Assembly (NCBI GenBank): GCA_900541715.1
Contig: UQLI01000006.1
Coordinates: forward strand, 1-64,000
Reading direction: 5' to 3'
Source: an uncultured Collinsella sp.
GTDB taxonomy: Bacteria > Actinomycetota > Coriobacteriia > Coriobacteriales > Coriobacteriaceae
DNA length: 64,000 nt
Shown here one piece after another: positions 1 to 6,969 of this stretch; the first letter of the stretch is position 1, and the number at the start of each line of letters is the position of its first letter. A program made the translations under genes and the position numbers. The notes beneath the pieces were generated by a model. The model worked only from the letters and a program-made list of their open reading frames with translations. It did no database searches and was not told the origin of the DNA.

Positions 1-1062
<1,062 letters not shown>

Positions 1063-1540
1063 AATGTATGGGCTTCGAGCCCGTCCGGTCCTCACAACTA
1101 TTAGCTGATCGGTTCCGTTCGATTCATATGGTTCTAGTATAGGAAAAGGAATTTCTCGGGGCCGCCTCTCGGCGGCCTTGCGAAAAACAAATCCAAGTTA
1201 GACCATTTCAAATGGTTCGATGTCTGCCCGGATGCGACACAACTGGTGTGTCCATCCTCGCAGTATCCGGTTCTCAAGGTGCACGCCCTCGCGGCTCATC
1301 CGGTTCCACCGGGCCGCGCGGCAAGGAGATATATTGCCAGACCGCGAAGCTCTGTGGGACGTCAATTCCACTCTTCACAAGTCCTACACAACATATTGCT
1401 TTCTATAGGTAATAGAAAGACTGGTGCGGATCTTCCGCACGTATCAGATGATGACCCTTTGGTTCAGGAATATATAGAGATCGGTCACCTGTAAGTGTTT
1501 ATCTACCCGCGCTTTTAGCAATGTAAACCGCGCTTCAGAT
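1063..1540 (-). promoter_or_regulatory. 16S rRNA leader and upstream region with several stem-loops
   Basis: No credible protein gene lies here. On the minus strand it would be the rrn promoter and leader. Visible structures are a 7-bp GC stem with a GAGA/TCTC loop at 1160-1177, a 7-bp palindrome at 1202-1216, an 11-bp hairpin with one bulged base at 1230-1257, an A/T-rich hairpin near 1400-1420 and a 7-bp hairpin (GTGCGGA/TCCGCAC) at 1425-1441. Such stems fit rRNA leader processing or antitermination. A TATACT box lies at 1141-1136 (minus), but no good -35 accompanies it, so the start site is not assigned. Confidence 0.5.
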
Positions 1541-1576
1541 AAAAAGAGGGAGCGCCGCGCACAACGCGACACTCCC
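1541..1576 (-). terminator. Intrinsic terminator of the infC-rpmI-rplT operon
   Basis: On the minus strand a 12-bp stem (1576-1565 with 1559-1548, including two G-U pairs) closes a 5-nt loop and is followed by a T-rich tract at 1547-1541. It lies 21 nt after the rplT stop codon and separates the operon from the rrn promoter region. Confidence 0.85.
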
Positions 1577-1597
1577 CTAGCGATTCAAGAGAATCTA

Positions 1598-1957
1598 TTA
1601 GGCCTCGAGAGCCTTCTTGGCGATGGTAGCCAGCTCGTTGAAGGACTCGATGTCCTCGTAAGCCATTTGAGCCAGGACCTTGCGGTCGAGCTCGATGCCG
1701 GCAACCTTCAGGCCGTGCATGAACTGAGAGTAAGAGATGTCGTTCAGGCGAGCAGCAGCGTTGATACGAGTGATCCAAAGAGAACGGATCTCGCGCTTCT
1801 TGTTGCGTCGATCACGATACTGATACTGCAGGGAGTGCTGGACCTGCTCTTTAGCATGCTTGTAAGTACGCGAAGCGGCACCGTAGTAACCCTTCGCACG
1901 GTGCATAACGGTACGGCGCTTCTTCTTGGCGGCAACAGCGCGCTTAATACGTGCCAT
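1598..1957 (-). CDS. rplT: 50S ribosomal protein L20
   Basis: This 119-residue protein matches bacterial L20 over its full length. It begins MARIKRAVAAKKKRR and contains the family segments RAKGYYG and REIRSLWITRINAAAR. L20 binds 23S rRNA early in large-subunit assembly and in Bacillus and E. coli also acts as translational or transcriptional regulator of its own operon. It is the last gene of infC-rpmI-rplT, 46 nt after rpmI, with AGGAG about 11 nt before the ATG and an intrinsic terminator just downstream. Length and order are standard. Confidence 0.98.
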   Translation of the reverse strand: MARIKRAVAAKKKRRTVMHRAKGYYGAASRTYKHAKEQVQHSLQYQYRDRRNKKREIRSLWITRINAAARLNDISYSQFMHGLKVAGIELDRKVLAQMAYEDIESFNELATIAKKALEA

Positions 1958-2003
1958 GTTCTATCAACTCCTAGACGGTAAAACGAAAAACGGGAACGCG
2001 AAC

Positions 2004-2195
2004 TTAGGCGAGACGCGACTTGATGACCTTGCGGTCGGCAGCGGCGATCTCGGTCTCCTGACGGAAGCCACGCTTACGCTTGGTGGACTTCTTGCTCAGG
2101 ATGTGGCTCTTGAAAGCCTTGGCGCGCATAAGCTTGCCGGTACCAGTCTTGCGGAAACGCTTCTTGGTGCCGCTGTGGGACTTCATCTTAGGCAT
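2004..2195 (-). CDS. rpmI: 50S ribosomal protein L35
   Basis: This 63-residue basic protein starts MPKMKSHSGTKKRFRKTGTGK and ends in the arginine/lysine-rich tail usual for L35. It lies between infC and rplT, the conserved bacterial order, 32 nt downstream of infC. An AAGGAG ribosome-binding site precedes the ATG. It is a structural component of the large ribosomal subunit; nothing unusual is seen. Confidence 0.98.
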   Translation of the reverse strand: MPKMKSHSGTKKRFRKTGTGKLMRAKAFKSHILSKKSTKRKRGFRQETEIAAADRKVIKSRLA

Positions 2196-2227
2196 GAAAT
2201 ACTCCTTAATCGGTTACAGAACACTAG

Positions 2228-2782
2228 TTACTTGGTATCGCTTGCCGCTTTATCCTCATCGAAGGCGCCCTTAATCGGGGCGAGCAGCATAAGCATGTTA
2301 CGGCCTTCCATCTTAGGCTTGGACTCGACCGTAGCGTAAGGCTTGAGATCCTCGGCGAGACGCTCGAGAACGTTAAGGCCCTGCTCCGGGTGAGCCATCT
2401 CACGGCCGCGGAACATGATGGTGATCTTAACGCGTGCGCCCTTCTTGAGGAAACGCAGAACGTGGCCCTTCTTGGTCTCGTAGTCGCCAACGTCGATCTT
2501 GGGTCGGAACTTCATTTCCTTGACCTCGACCTTGGACTGGTTCTTACGAGCAGCCTTGGCCTTCATGGCCTGCTGGTACTTGAACTTACCGTAGTCCATG
2601 ACCTTGCAGACCGGCGGCTCCGCGTTGGGAGCGATCTCGACCAGGTCGAGACCCTGATCGTCGGCGACGCGCTGGGCATCGCGGATGGCGAACAGGCCGA
2701 GCTGAGAGCCATCGACGCCAATCAAACGGCACGAAGATGCAGTAATCTCGTCGTTGATGCGGGTGTCATCAGACTTAGCTAT
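2228..2782 (-). CDS. infC: Translation initiation factor IF-3, probable AUA start
   Basis: IF-3 binds the 30S subunit, prevents premature 50S joining and rejects non-canonical start codons. The family is recognised by the N-terminal RINDEI, the central PNAEPPVCKVMDYGKF and the C-terminal FRGREMAHPEQG. An ATG at 2797 is in frame, but the only good Shine-Dalgarno, GGAGGT at 2795-2790, lies inside that extension. Seven nucleotides after it is an in-frame ATA at 2782-2780, giving a 184-residue protein that starts like other IF-3s, just before RIND. E. coli infC uses AUU, which lets IF-3 repress its own synthesis, so a rare start here is plausible. The alternative is the ATG at 2797 (189 residues). 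Confidence 0.93.
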   Translation of the reverse strand: MAKSDDTRINDEITASSCRLIGVDGSQLGLFAIRDAQRVADDQGLDLVEIAPNAEPPVCKVMDYGKFKYQQAMKAKAARKNQSKVEVKEMKFRPKIDVGDYETKKGHVLRFLKKGARVKITIMFRGREMAHPEQGLNVLERLAEDLKPYATVESKPKMEGRNMLMLLAPIKGAFDEDKAASDTK

Positions 2783-2801
2783 TTTCCCTACCTCCATTCA
2801 T

Positions 2802-2886
2802 AAAAAAATAACCCGGCGCTTCTCAGCAACCAGGTCATACACATAGACTTCCTCGATTTGAGGAAGGGAATCTAAGTTGTATGACC
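2802..2886 (-). promoter_or_regulatory. infC leader with attenuator-like terminator hairpin
   Basis: On the minus strand a ten-pair stem with one bulged U and a GAGA tetraloop (2834-2812) is followed by UUA and seven U at 2808-2802, a typical intrinsic terminator. It ends only 7 nt before the infC Shine-Dalgarno. Upstream, RNA positions 2886-2878 pair perfectly with 2841-2833, enclosing a second 7-bp hairpin (2866-2860 with 2854-2848). The two structures compete for the C residues at 2834-2833. L20-controlled attenuation of infC operons is known in Bacillus; that this leader works the same way is inference. Confidence 0.65.
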
Positions 2887-3003
2887 AGTCAGCTGCTCAT
2901 TGGCGCCAAAAGGTGGGAGCCCTCGGGTTCCTCTTTAGGGCATTGTGGGAACAACGCCTTGCGAATAATAACACGTACAGCGCATTATCACATTACGTAC
3001 ACG

Positions 3004-3067
3004 AAAAAGGGGGCCACAACCCCCTCAAAGCGCAGGTGCATGTATGGTGCCCGAGGCGAGACTCGAA
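3004..3067 (-). repeat. Partial second copy of tRNA-Leu 3' end plus its terminator
   Basis: Bases 3037-3067 repeat exactly the 31 bases at 3221-3251, which include the CCA end and part of the T arm of tRNA-Leu. Upstream of position 3067 on the minus strand the similarity stops, so no complete cloverleaf can form. A terminator hairpin like that of the true tRNA (GGGGG/CCCCC plus five T at 3008-3004) follows at 3024-3004. This is a tRNA fragment, perhaps the scar of an integration or a partial duplication. Confidence 0.7.
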
Positions 3068-3186
3068 GGGCCTTCGCTTCGCGAAGCCCCGGGCTTCGGG
3101 CGCATGGCGCCCTCACCACGCTCCGCTACAAACAGGCCACAGGCCTGTTTACTTAACGCTCCGCGCGCTCACGCGAGTTCGGCACG
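3068..3186. other. Spacer between the two tRNA-Leu 3' copies, several short hairpins
   Basis: No gene is supported. The segment contains a perfect 9-bp hairpin at 3130-3150 (AAACAGGCC/GGCCTGTTT, loop ACA) and GC-rich self-complementary stretches at 3070-3110. It may be the remnant of a degraded tRNA or element. Confidence 0.4.
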
Positions 3187-3209
3187 AAAAAGGGGGCCTT
3201 GACCCCCTT
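3187..3209 (-). terminator. Intrinsic terminator of tRNA-Leu
   Basis: On the minus strand a GGGGG/CCCCC stem (3207-3203 with 3196-3192, extendable by two A-T pairs) is followed by five T at 3191-3187. It lies 20 nt past the encoded CCA end of the tRNA. Confidence 0.85.
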
Positions 3210-3228
3210 GAACGCCCACTTGCATGTA

Positions 3229-3315
3229 TGGTGCCCGAGGCGAGACTCGAACTCGCACGTTGTTGCCAACGGTGGATTTTGAGTCCACTGCGTCTGCCAA
3301 TTCCGCCACTCGGGC
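3229..3315 (-). tRNA. tRNA-Leu (anticodon CAA)
   Basis: On the minus strand the 87-nt segment folds as a class II tRNA: acceptor GCCCGAG (3315-3309) pairs with CTCGGGC (3239-3233), the anticodon stem TGGA/TCCA closes the loop CTCAAAA with anticodon CAA, a long variable arm follows, and the T arm has GCGAG/CTCGC around TTCGAGT. The CCA end is encoded at 3231-3229. A terminator follows immediately. Its 3' 31 bases recur at 3037-3067. Confidence 0.96.
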
Positions 3316-3354
3316 ACGCAATGCGTGAGTTAGTTTATCACAGCTTTCTACCGA

Positions 3355-4788
3355 TTAGTCCGAAAATGGAACTTCGAGCATTTCGATGAGTTCGACCGTG
3401 CGTAGCATCTCGCGCTGACGGCATCCGCGACCGTCGACCGAAGCCTCACCCATCTGGTTATCGTAAGGGTCCTCGCGCATGCCGTCGAAAGAGGACTCAA
3501 ACTCTGCCTGGAATCGATTGTTGGCCACCATACGCCATGGGTCGAGATTGCCAAAGTAGTGACGGCGGCGCCACTCCTCCCCCATCCTGTGAGCAGAAGA
3601 TCCAAATGACACGTCGGCGTTGAGCCAACCGGTCTGCGGCGTATAGAACTCTGCCCAGTCGTGCGACCCCACCGAATCGGGCGCAACGTACAGGCCGCTC
3701 TGCCAACGAGCAGGCACCCCCGCGATGCGGCACATGGTGATAAAAGTGAGCGCCATAACGCCGCAATCGCCGCGGAGCGAATGCGAACAGTCGTCGGCAA
3801 TAGATCCCAAAAGCAAGTACGGCGGCTGATAGCGATAGTCGATATGCTGCGTCAGATAATCATAGATAGCACGAGCGCGATCGAGCGGATCCTCGAGTCC
3901 GTCAACAACACCGGCCGTCAGCTGCTGCAGATACGGCGTGAATGCAATGTGCGGACGGTCCTCAGAAATATCTTCGGGCAACGGCGCGTCCATACACGGA
4001 TGCGACGGAAGCGCACCCCCATAAATATCGCGATAAGCGGCATCGATGTGATAGCGATAGGTCACCGAGAATGAGCGCTCACTCGAAGAAGACCACGAGG
4101 CGGTACGCGCCGAAGCGTTCGCGGGAGCAACAGCACCCTCCGGCGTCATGTCGAGAATCTCGACCCGAGACTGCTGACGACAGGCAGCCGCGACGGGAAG
4201 CCAAGCGCAAACGGTCTCCCCCTCCAGAGCGCCGGGGACAGACAAGGACGCTTTAAGCGTAATGACGCGAGCCAATCCGTTTTGTGACTCCATCTCCTTG
4301 AGCATCTCGTTGCGCAGTGCTATTCCGTCCGTAGAATCGGGACGCATGCCGGGGACCTCTTTGGGATATACGCGAAGCGAATCGAGGAAGTTATCGAGAA
4401 CGAACAGCTCGCCATCGATAAAGCGCCAGTCAATACGCTCACGGTCAATCAGGTCGTCAAACTGCTCCTCGGTAAACTCAGGCCACTCCTCGCGAATCAT
4501 CGCAATAGCTCGATCGCGCGACACCGAAAAATGAAGCGGCGTCTCAAGCATGCGATACCGCTCGGCACGAACGCAGGCAGCAAGCGAGGGATCGGGGTCT
4601 TGGGCAAGTAGGCGGTCGCAAGCCTCAATAGCCTGCGAAAGATACCCCGCGTCCTTTAAACGCAGAATCTCGGGTGGCAAGCCAACATCTAGAAAACGGA
4701 AGTCATCATTGCAAACATCAACAGAGCAACCAACAGGACCCTCGTCAATAACCTTCCCATCCGAAGGCAGCACATTAATAACAGCCAT
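3355..4788 (-). CDS. Transglutaminase-like domain protein
   Basis: The C-terminal half carries a transglutaminase-like (papain-fold) core: RGDCGVMAL with the nucleophilic Cys342, SHDWAEFY with His376 and NADVSFG with Asp392, the full Cys-His-Asp triad. Bacterial members are usually proteases or peptidoglycan- or peptide-processing enzymes; the substrate is unknown. The N-terminal 300 residues are not recognised, and there is no signal peptide or membrane segment, so a cytoplasmic location is likely. An in-frame ATG lies at 4824 without a ribosome-binding site; GGAG six bases before the ATG at 4788 supports that start (477 residues). It is transcribed toward the tRNA-Leu gene and stands alone. 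Confidence 0.8.
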   Translation of the reverse strand: MAVINVLPSDGKVIDEGPVGCSVDVCNDDFRFLDVGLPPEILRLKDAGYLSQAIEACDRLLAQDPDPSLAACVRAERYRMLETPLHFSVSRDRAIAMIREEWPEFTEEQFDDLIDRERIDWRFIDGELFVLDNFLDSLRVYPKEVPGMRPDSTDGIALRNEMLKEMESQNGLARVITLKASLSVPGALEGETVCAWLPVAAACRQQSRVEILDMTPEGAVAPANASARTASWSSSSERSFSVTYRYHIDAAYRDIYGGALPSHPCMDAPLPEDISEDRPHIAFTPYLQQLTAGVVDGLEDPLDRARAIYDYLTQHIDYRYQPPYLLLGSIADDCSHSLRGDCGVMALTFITMCRIAGVPARWQSGLYVAPDSVGSHDWAEFYTPQTGWLNADVSFGSSAHRMGEEWRRRHYFGNLDPWRMVANNRFQAEFESSFDGMREDPYDNQMGEASVDGRGCRQREMLRTVELIEMLEVPFSD

Positions 4789-4890
4789 ACCAAACTCCAA
4801 GTCATTAGAACTCTTGAAGCCCATTGTAGCGAGATAAAAAAGAAAGCCCCAATAAAGGAACCCTCGACACCGATAAACGGTACCTCTAAA

Positions 4891-5119
4891 AATGAATTCA
4901 GCCCAGTAACCCTGTAGCGAGTTAACAAAGGAGGCCCCGTTTCCCCGGAGCTGATTCCGTCGCGCGACTTCTGGCGAAGCCAGTAGCCACCTTAATTCAG
5001 ACTCGTAACCCTGCGGCGTTAAACGAAGGAAGCCCCGTCTCCCGGAACTGTTTCCTTGGCGCGACTTCTGGCGAAGCCAGGTGAGCGCAAAGGAAACAGC
5101 GTAGGGAGACGGGGCTTCC
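4891..5119. repeat. 98-bp tandem duplication ending in a 92-nt hairpin
   Basis: Two diverged units repeat at about 97-99 bp: AATTCAG at 4895 and 4994, GTAACCCTG at 4906 and 5005, a GCCCCG-containing 16-mer at 4930 and 5028, and an identical 22-mer at 4962-4983 and 5059-5080. In the right unit positions 5028-5043 pair perfectly with 5104-5119, and 5048-5057 with 5090-5099, with a CTGGC/GCCAG tip, making one long hairpin 20 nt after the fba stop. It may serve as the fba terminator. The left unit has only one arm. Nothing else is seen between 4789 and 5139. Confidence 0.75.
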
Positions 5120-5139
5120 GGTGGGAAGTTTAGCGACGC

Positions 5140-6006
5140 TTACGCCTTGTTGACGGAGCCAAACTCCTCCATGAGCTCCTTGGTGCGGGCAACGATGTTG
5201 TCGCGACCAGGCTTGAGGAGCTTGCGGGGGTCAAAGCCCTTGCCCTGCTGATCCTTGCCAGCCTCGATGTACTCGCGAACGCCCTTGGCGAAGACGAGCT
5301 GCAGGTCGGTGTTGACGTTGATCTTGGAGATACCCAGGGAGATGGCCTTCTTGATCTGATCCTCGGGGATGCCGGTGCCACCGTGCAGGACGAGGGGCAG
5401 GTCGCCGGTCTGAGCCTTGATCTCGCCCAGGCGCTCGAAGGAAAGGCCAGCCCAGTCAGCAGGGTACACGCCGTGGATGTTGCCGATGCCGCAGGCGAGG
5501 AAGTCGACGCCCAGGTCAGCAATCTGCTTGCACTCAGCGGGGTCAGCGAGCTCGCCGTTGGAGGTCACGCCGTCCTCGGTGCCGCCGATGCCGCCGACCT
5601 CGGCCTCGATGGACATGCCCTTGGAGTGGGCAAGCTCAACGAGCTCCTTGGTGCGGTCGAGGTTAAGCTGGAAGGTCTCCTCGTGAGAGCCGTCATACAT
5701 GATGGACGTGAAGCCGGCCTCGATGCACTTGAAGCAGTCCTCGTAAGAACCGTGATCGAGGTGAAGGGCGACGGGAACGGTAACGCCCGTGGCCTCGACG
5801 GCAGCCTTGACCATGTCGGCGCAGACCTTGAAACCGCCCATCCACTTAGCGGCACCAGCGGTGCACTGAAGGATCAGCGGAGACTTGGCCTCCTCGGCGG
5901 CCTGGAGAATAGCCAGGGTCCACTCGAGGTTGTTGGTGTTGAAGGCACCGAGAGCGTACTTGCCGGCCTCGGCCTTCTTGAGCATGTCTGCTGCGTTGAC
6001 GAGCAT
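5140..6006 (-). CDS. fba: Class II fructose-1,6-bisphosphate aldolase
   Basis: The enzyme interconverts fructose-1,6-bisphosphate with dihydroxyacetone phosphate and glyceraldehyde-3-phosphate in glycolysis. It is a zinc-dependent class II aldolase, shown by LHLDHGS (Asp84, His85), EAEVGGIGGTEDG and the phosphate-binding HGGTG. The reading frame extends upstream to 6102, but GGAGGT seven bases before the ATG at 6006 and the normal N-terminus (MLVNAADMLKKAEAGKYALG) fix the start, giving 288 residues, usual for the Firmicutes/Actinobacteria type. It is monocistronic, with a long hairpin downstream. Confidence 0.96.
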   Translation of the reverse strand: MLVNAADMLKKAEAGKYALGAFNTNNLEWTLAILQAAEEAKSPLILQCTAGAAKWMGGFKVCADMVKAAVEATGVTVPVALHLDHGSYEDCFKCIEAGFTSIMYDGSHEETFQLNLDRTKELVELAHSKGMSIEAEVGGIGGTEDGVTSNGELADPAECKQIADLGVDFLACGIGNIHGVYPADWAGLSFERLGEIKAQTGDLPLVLHGGTGIPEDQIKKAISLGISKINVNTDLQLVFAKGVREYIEAGKDQQGKGFDPRKLLKPGRDNIVARTKELMEEFGSVNKA

Positions 6007-6201
6007 AAAAGAAACCTCCTGTAAGGTTGCTCCGATAACGCCTGAGATTTTACCACGGCGTACCCGAGCATAAACGTTCGTTTGTTCACGAATATCGTCC
6101 AAACAGACTTTTTTTGACCGTTTGCCCTACGGAATCGACCCGTTGGGGAAAAATAGCTTGACGTTTAGACGCTTCTCGTGCTTTAGAAGCTGACTATAAA
6201 G

Positions 6202-6885
6202 CTACACCTGCATGAAAGTGTTCTGCATGAGCTCGCGTGCCATGGTGGTCGAATCGCCATGGCCGGTTAAGCAAACGGTGTCGGGCGGAAGAAGCCGGGC
6301 GAGCTTGGAGAGCGAGCGCAGAATCGCCGCCTCGTCTCCGCCGGAAAGATCGGTGCGGCCGTGCCCACCCGGAAACAGGGTGTCGCCCACAAAGGCGATG
6401 TTCCCCTGCTCGGTGGCAGCAAACAAGACGATCCCGCCCGGCGTATGCCCTGGTGTCTCGATCACCTGCAGGCAGATATCGCCCACCTCGAGAGCATCGC
6501 CCTGGGCGAGCAGGCGCGTCGGCTCCCCAGGGTCGGGCGTCTCAATGCCCCACATAGCTCGCTGTTCCTCGATGTTCGCATGCGGCACCGCCACATCCTT
6601 AGCACACAGCTCATACTGACAGCCCTCGCCAACGGTGGTTCGCACGCCGGCAACACCACCAACATGATCGGCATGGCCATGAGTGCATACGGCGCCAAGC
6701 ATGCGTACGCCGGGATGCTTGGCTCGAATATGCTCTACCAAGCGCTCGCCTTCCCATGCGGGGTCGATAATCACACACTCATTGTCCGAAATAACAGCAT
6801 AGCTATTGGTCTGAATGGGACCGTTTACGAGCGTCTCGATCTCGACCGATCCCTTGGGAGTTACATCCAAGGACACACCACTCAT
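6202..6885 (-). CDS. Metallo-beta-lactamase-fold hydrolase, glyoxalase II-like
   Basis: The 227-residue protein has the zinc-binding motif THGHADH (His69, His71, Asp73, His74), a downstream ETPGHTPGG, VGDTLFPGGHGRTD and the C-terminal LTGHGDST. This is the pattern of hydroxyacylglutathione-hydrolase-like MBL enzymes that cleave thioesters. Small stand-alone members are common in bacteria lacking glutathione, so the true substrate is unclear. AGAGAGGAG precedes the ATG. It follows relA by 84 nt, with a 12-bp hairpin between them. Confidence 0.85.
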   Translation of the reverse strand: MSGVSLDVTPKGSVEIETLVNGPIQTNSYAVISDNECVIIDPAWEGERLVEHIRAKHPGVRMLGAVCTHGHADHVGGVAGVRTTVGEGCQYELCAKDVAVPHANIEEQRAMWGIETPDPGEPTRLLAQGDALEVGDICLQVIETPGHTPGGIVLFAATEQGNIAFVGDTLFPGGHGRTDLSGGDEAAILRSLSKLARLLPPDTVCLTGHGDSTTMARELMQNTFMQV

Positions 6886-6905
6886 GTCCCTCTCCTCTCT
6901 ATAGA

Positions 6906-6933
6906 ACTCGAGGCATCAAACGATGCCTCGAGT
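6906..6933 (-). terminator. Hairpin between relA and the MBL hydrolase
   Basis: A perfect 12-bp stem (ACTCGAGGCATC and its complement) with a 4-nt loop lies 36 nt after the relA stop. On the minus strand it is followed by TTCTAT, a poor T tract, so it may be a weak terminator or a 3'-end stabiliser that lowers expression of the downstream gene. Confidence 0.5.
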
Positions 6934-6969
6934 GTAGCGAATATCGATAATGTGGCACGTTCGTCGCGA

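Noticed and set aside
1212..1494. Short plus-strand ORFs in the rRNA leader
   Set aside because: No ribosome-binding sites, overlapping frames and strong RNA hairpins indicate a non-coding leader.
3037..3127. A second complete tRNA
   Set aside because: Only the 3' end matches tRNA-Leu; the 5' T stem, anticodon arm and acceptor strand are absent.
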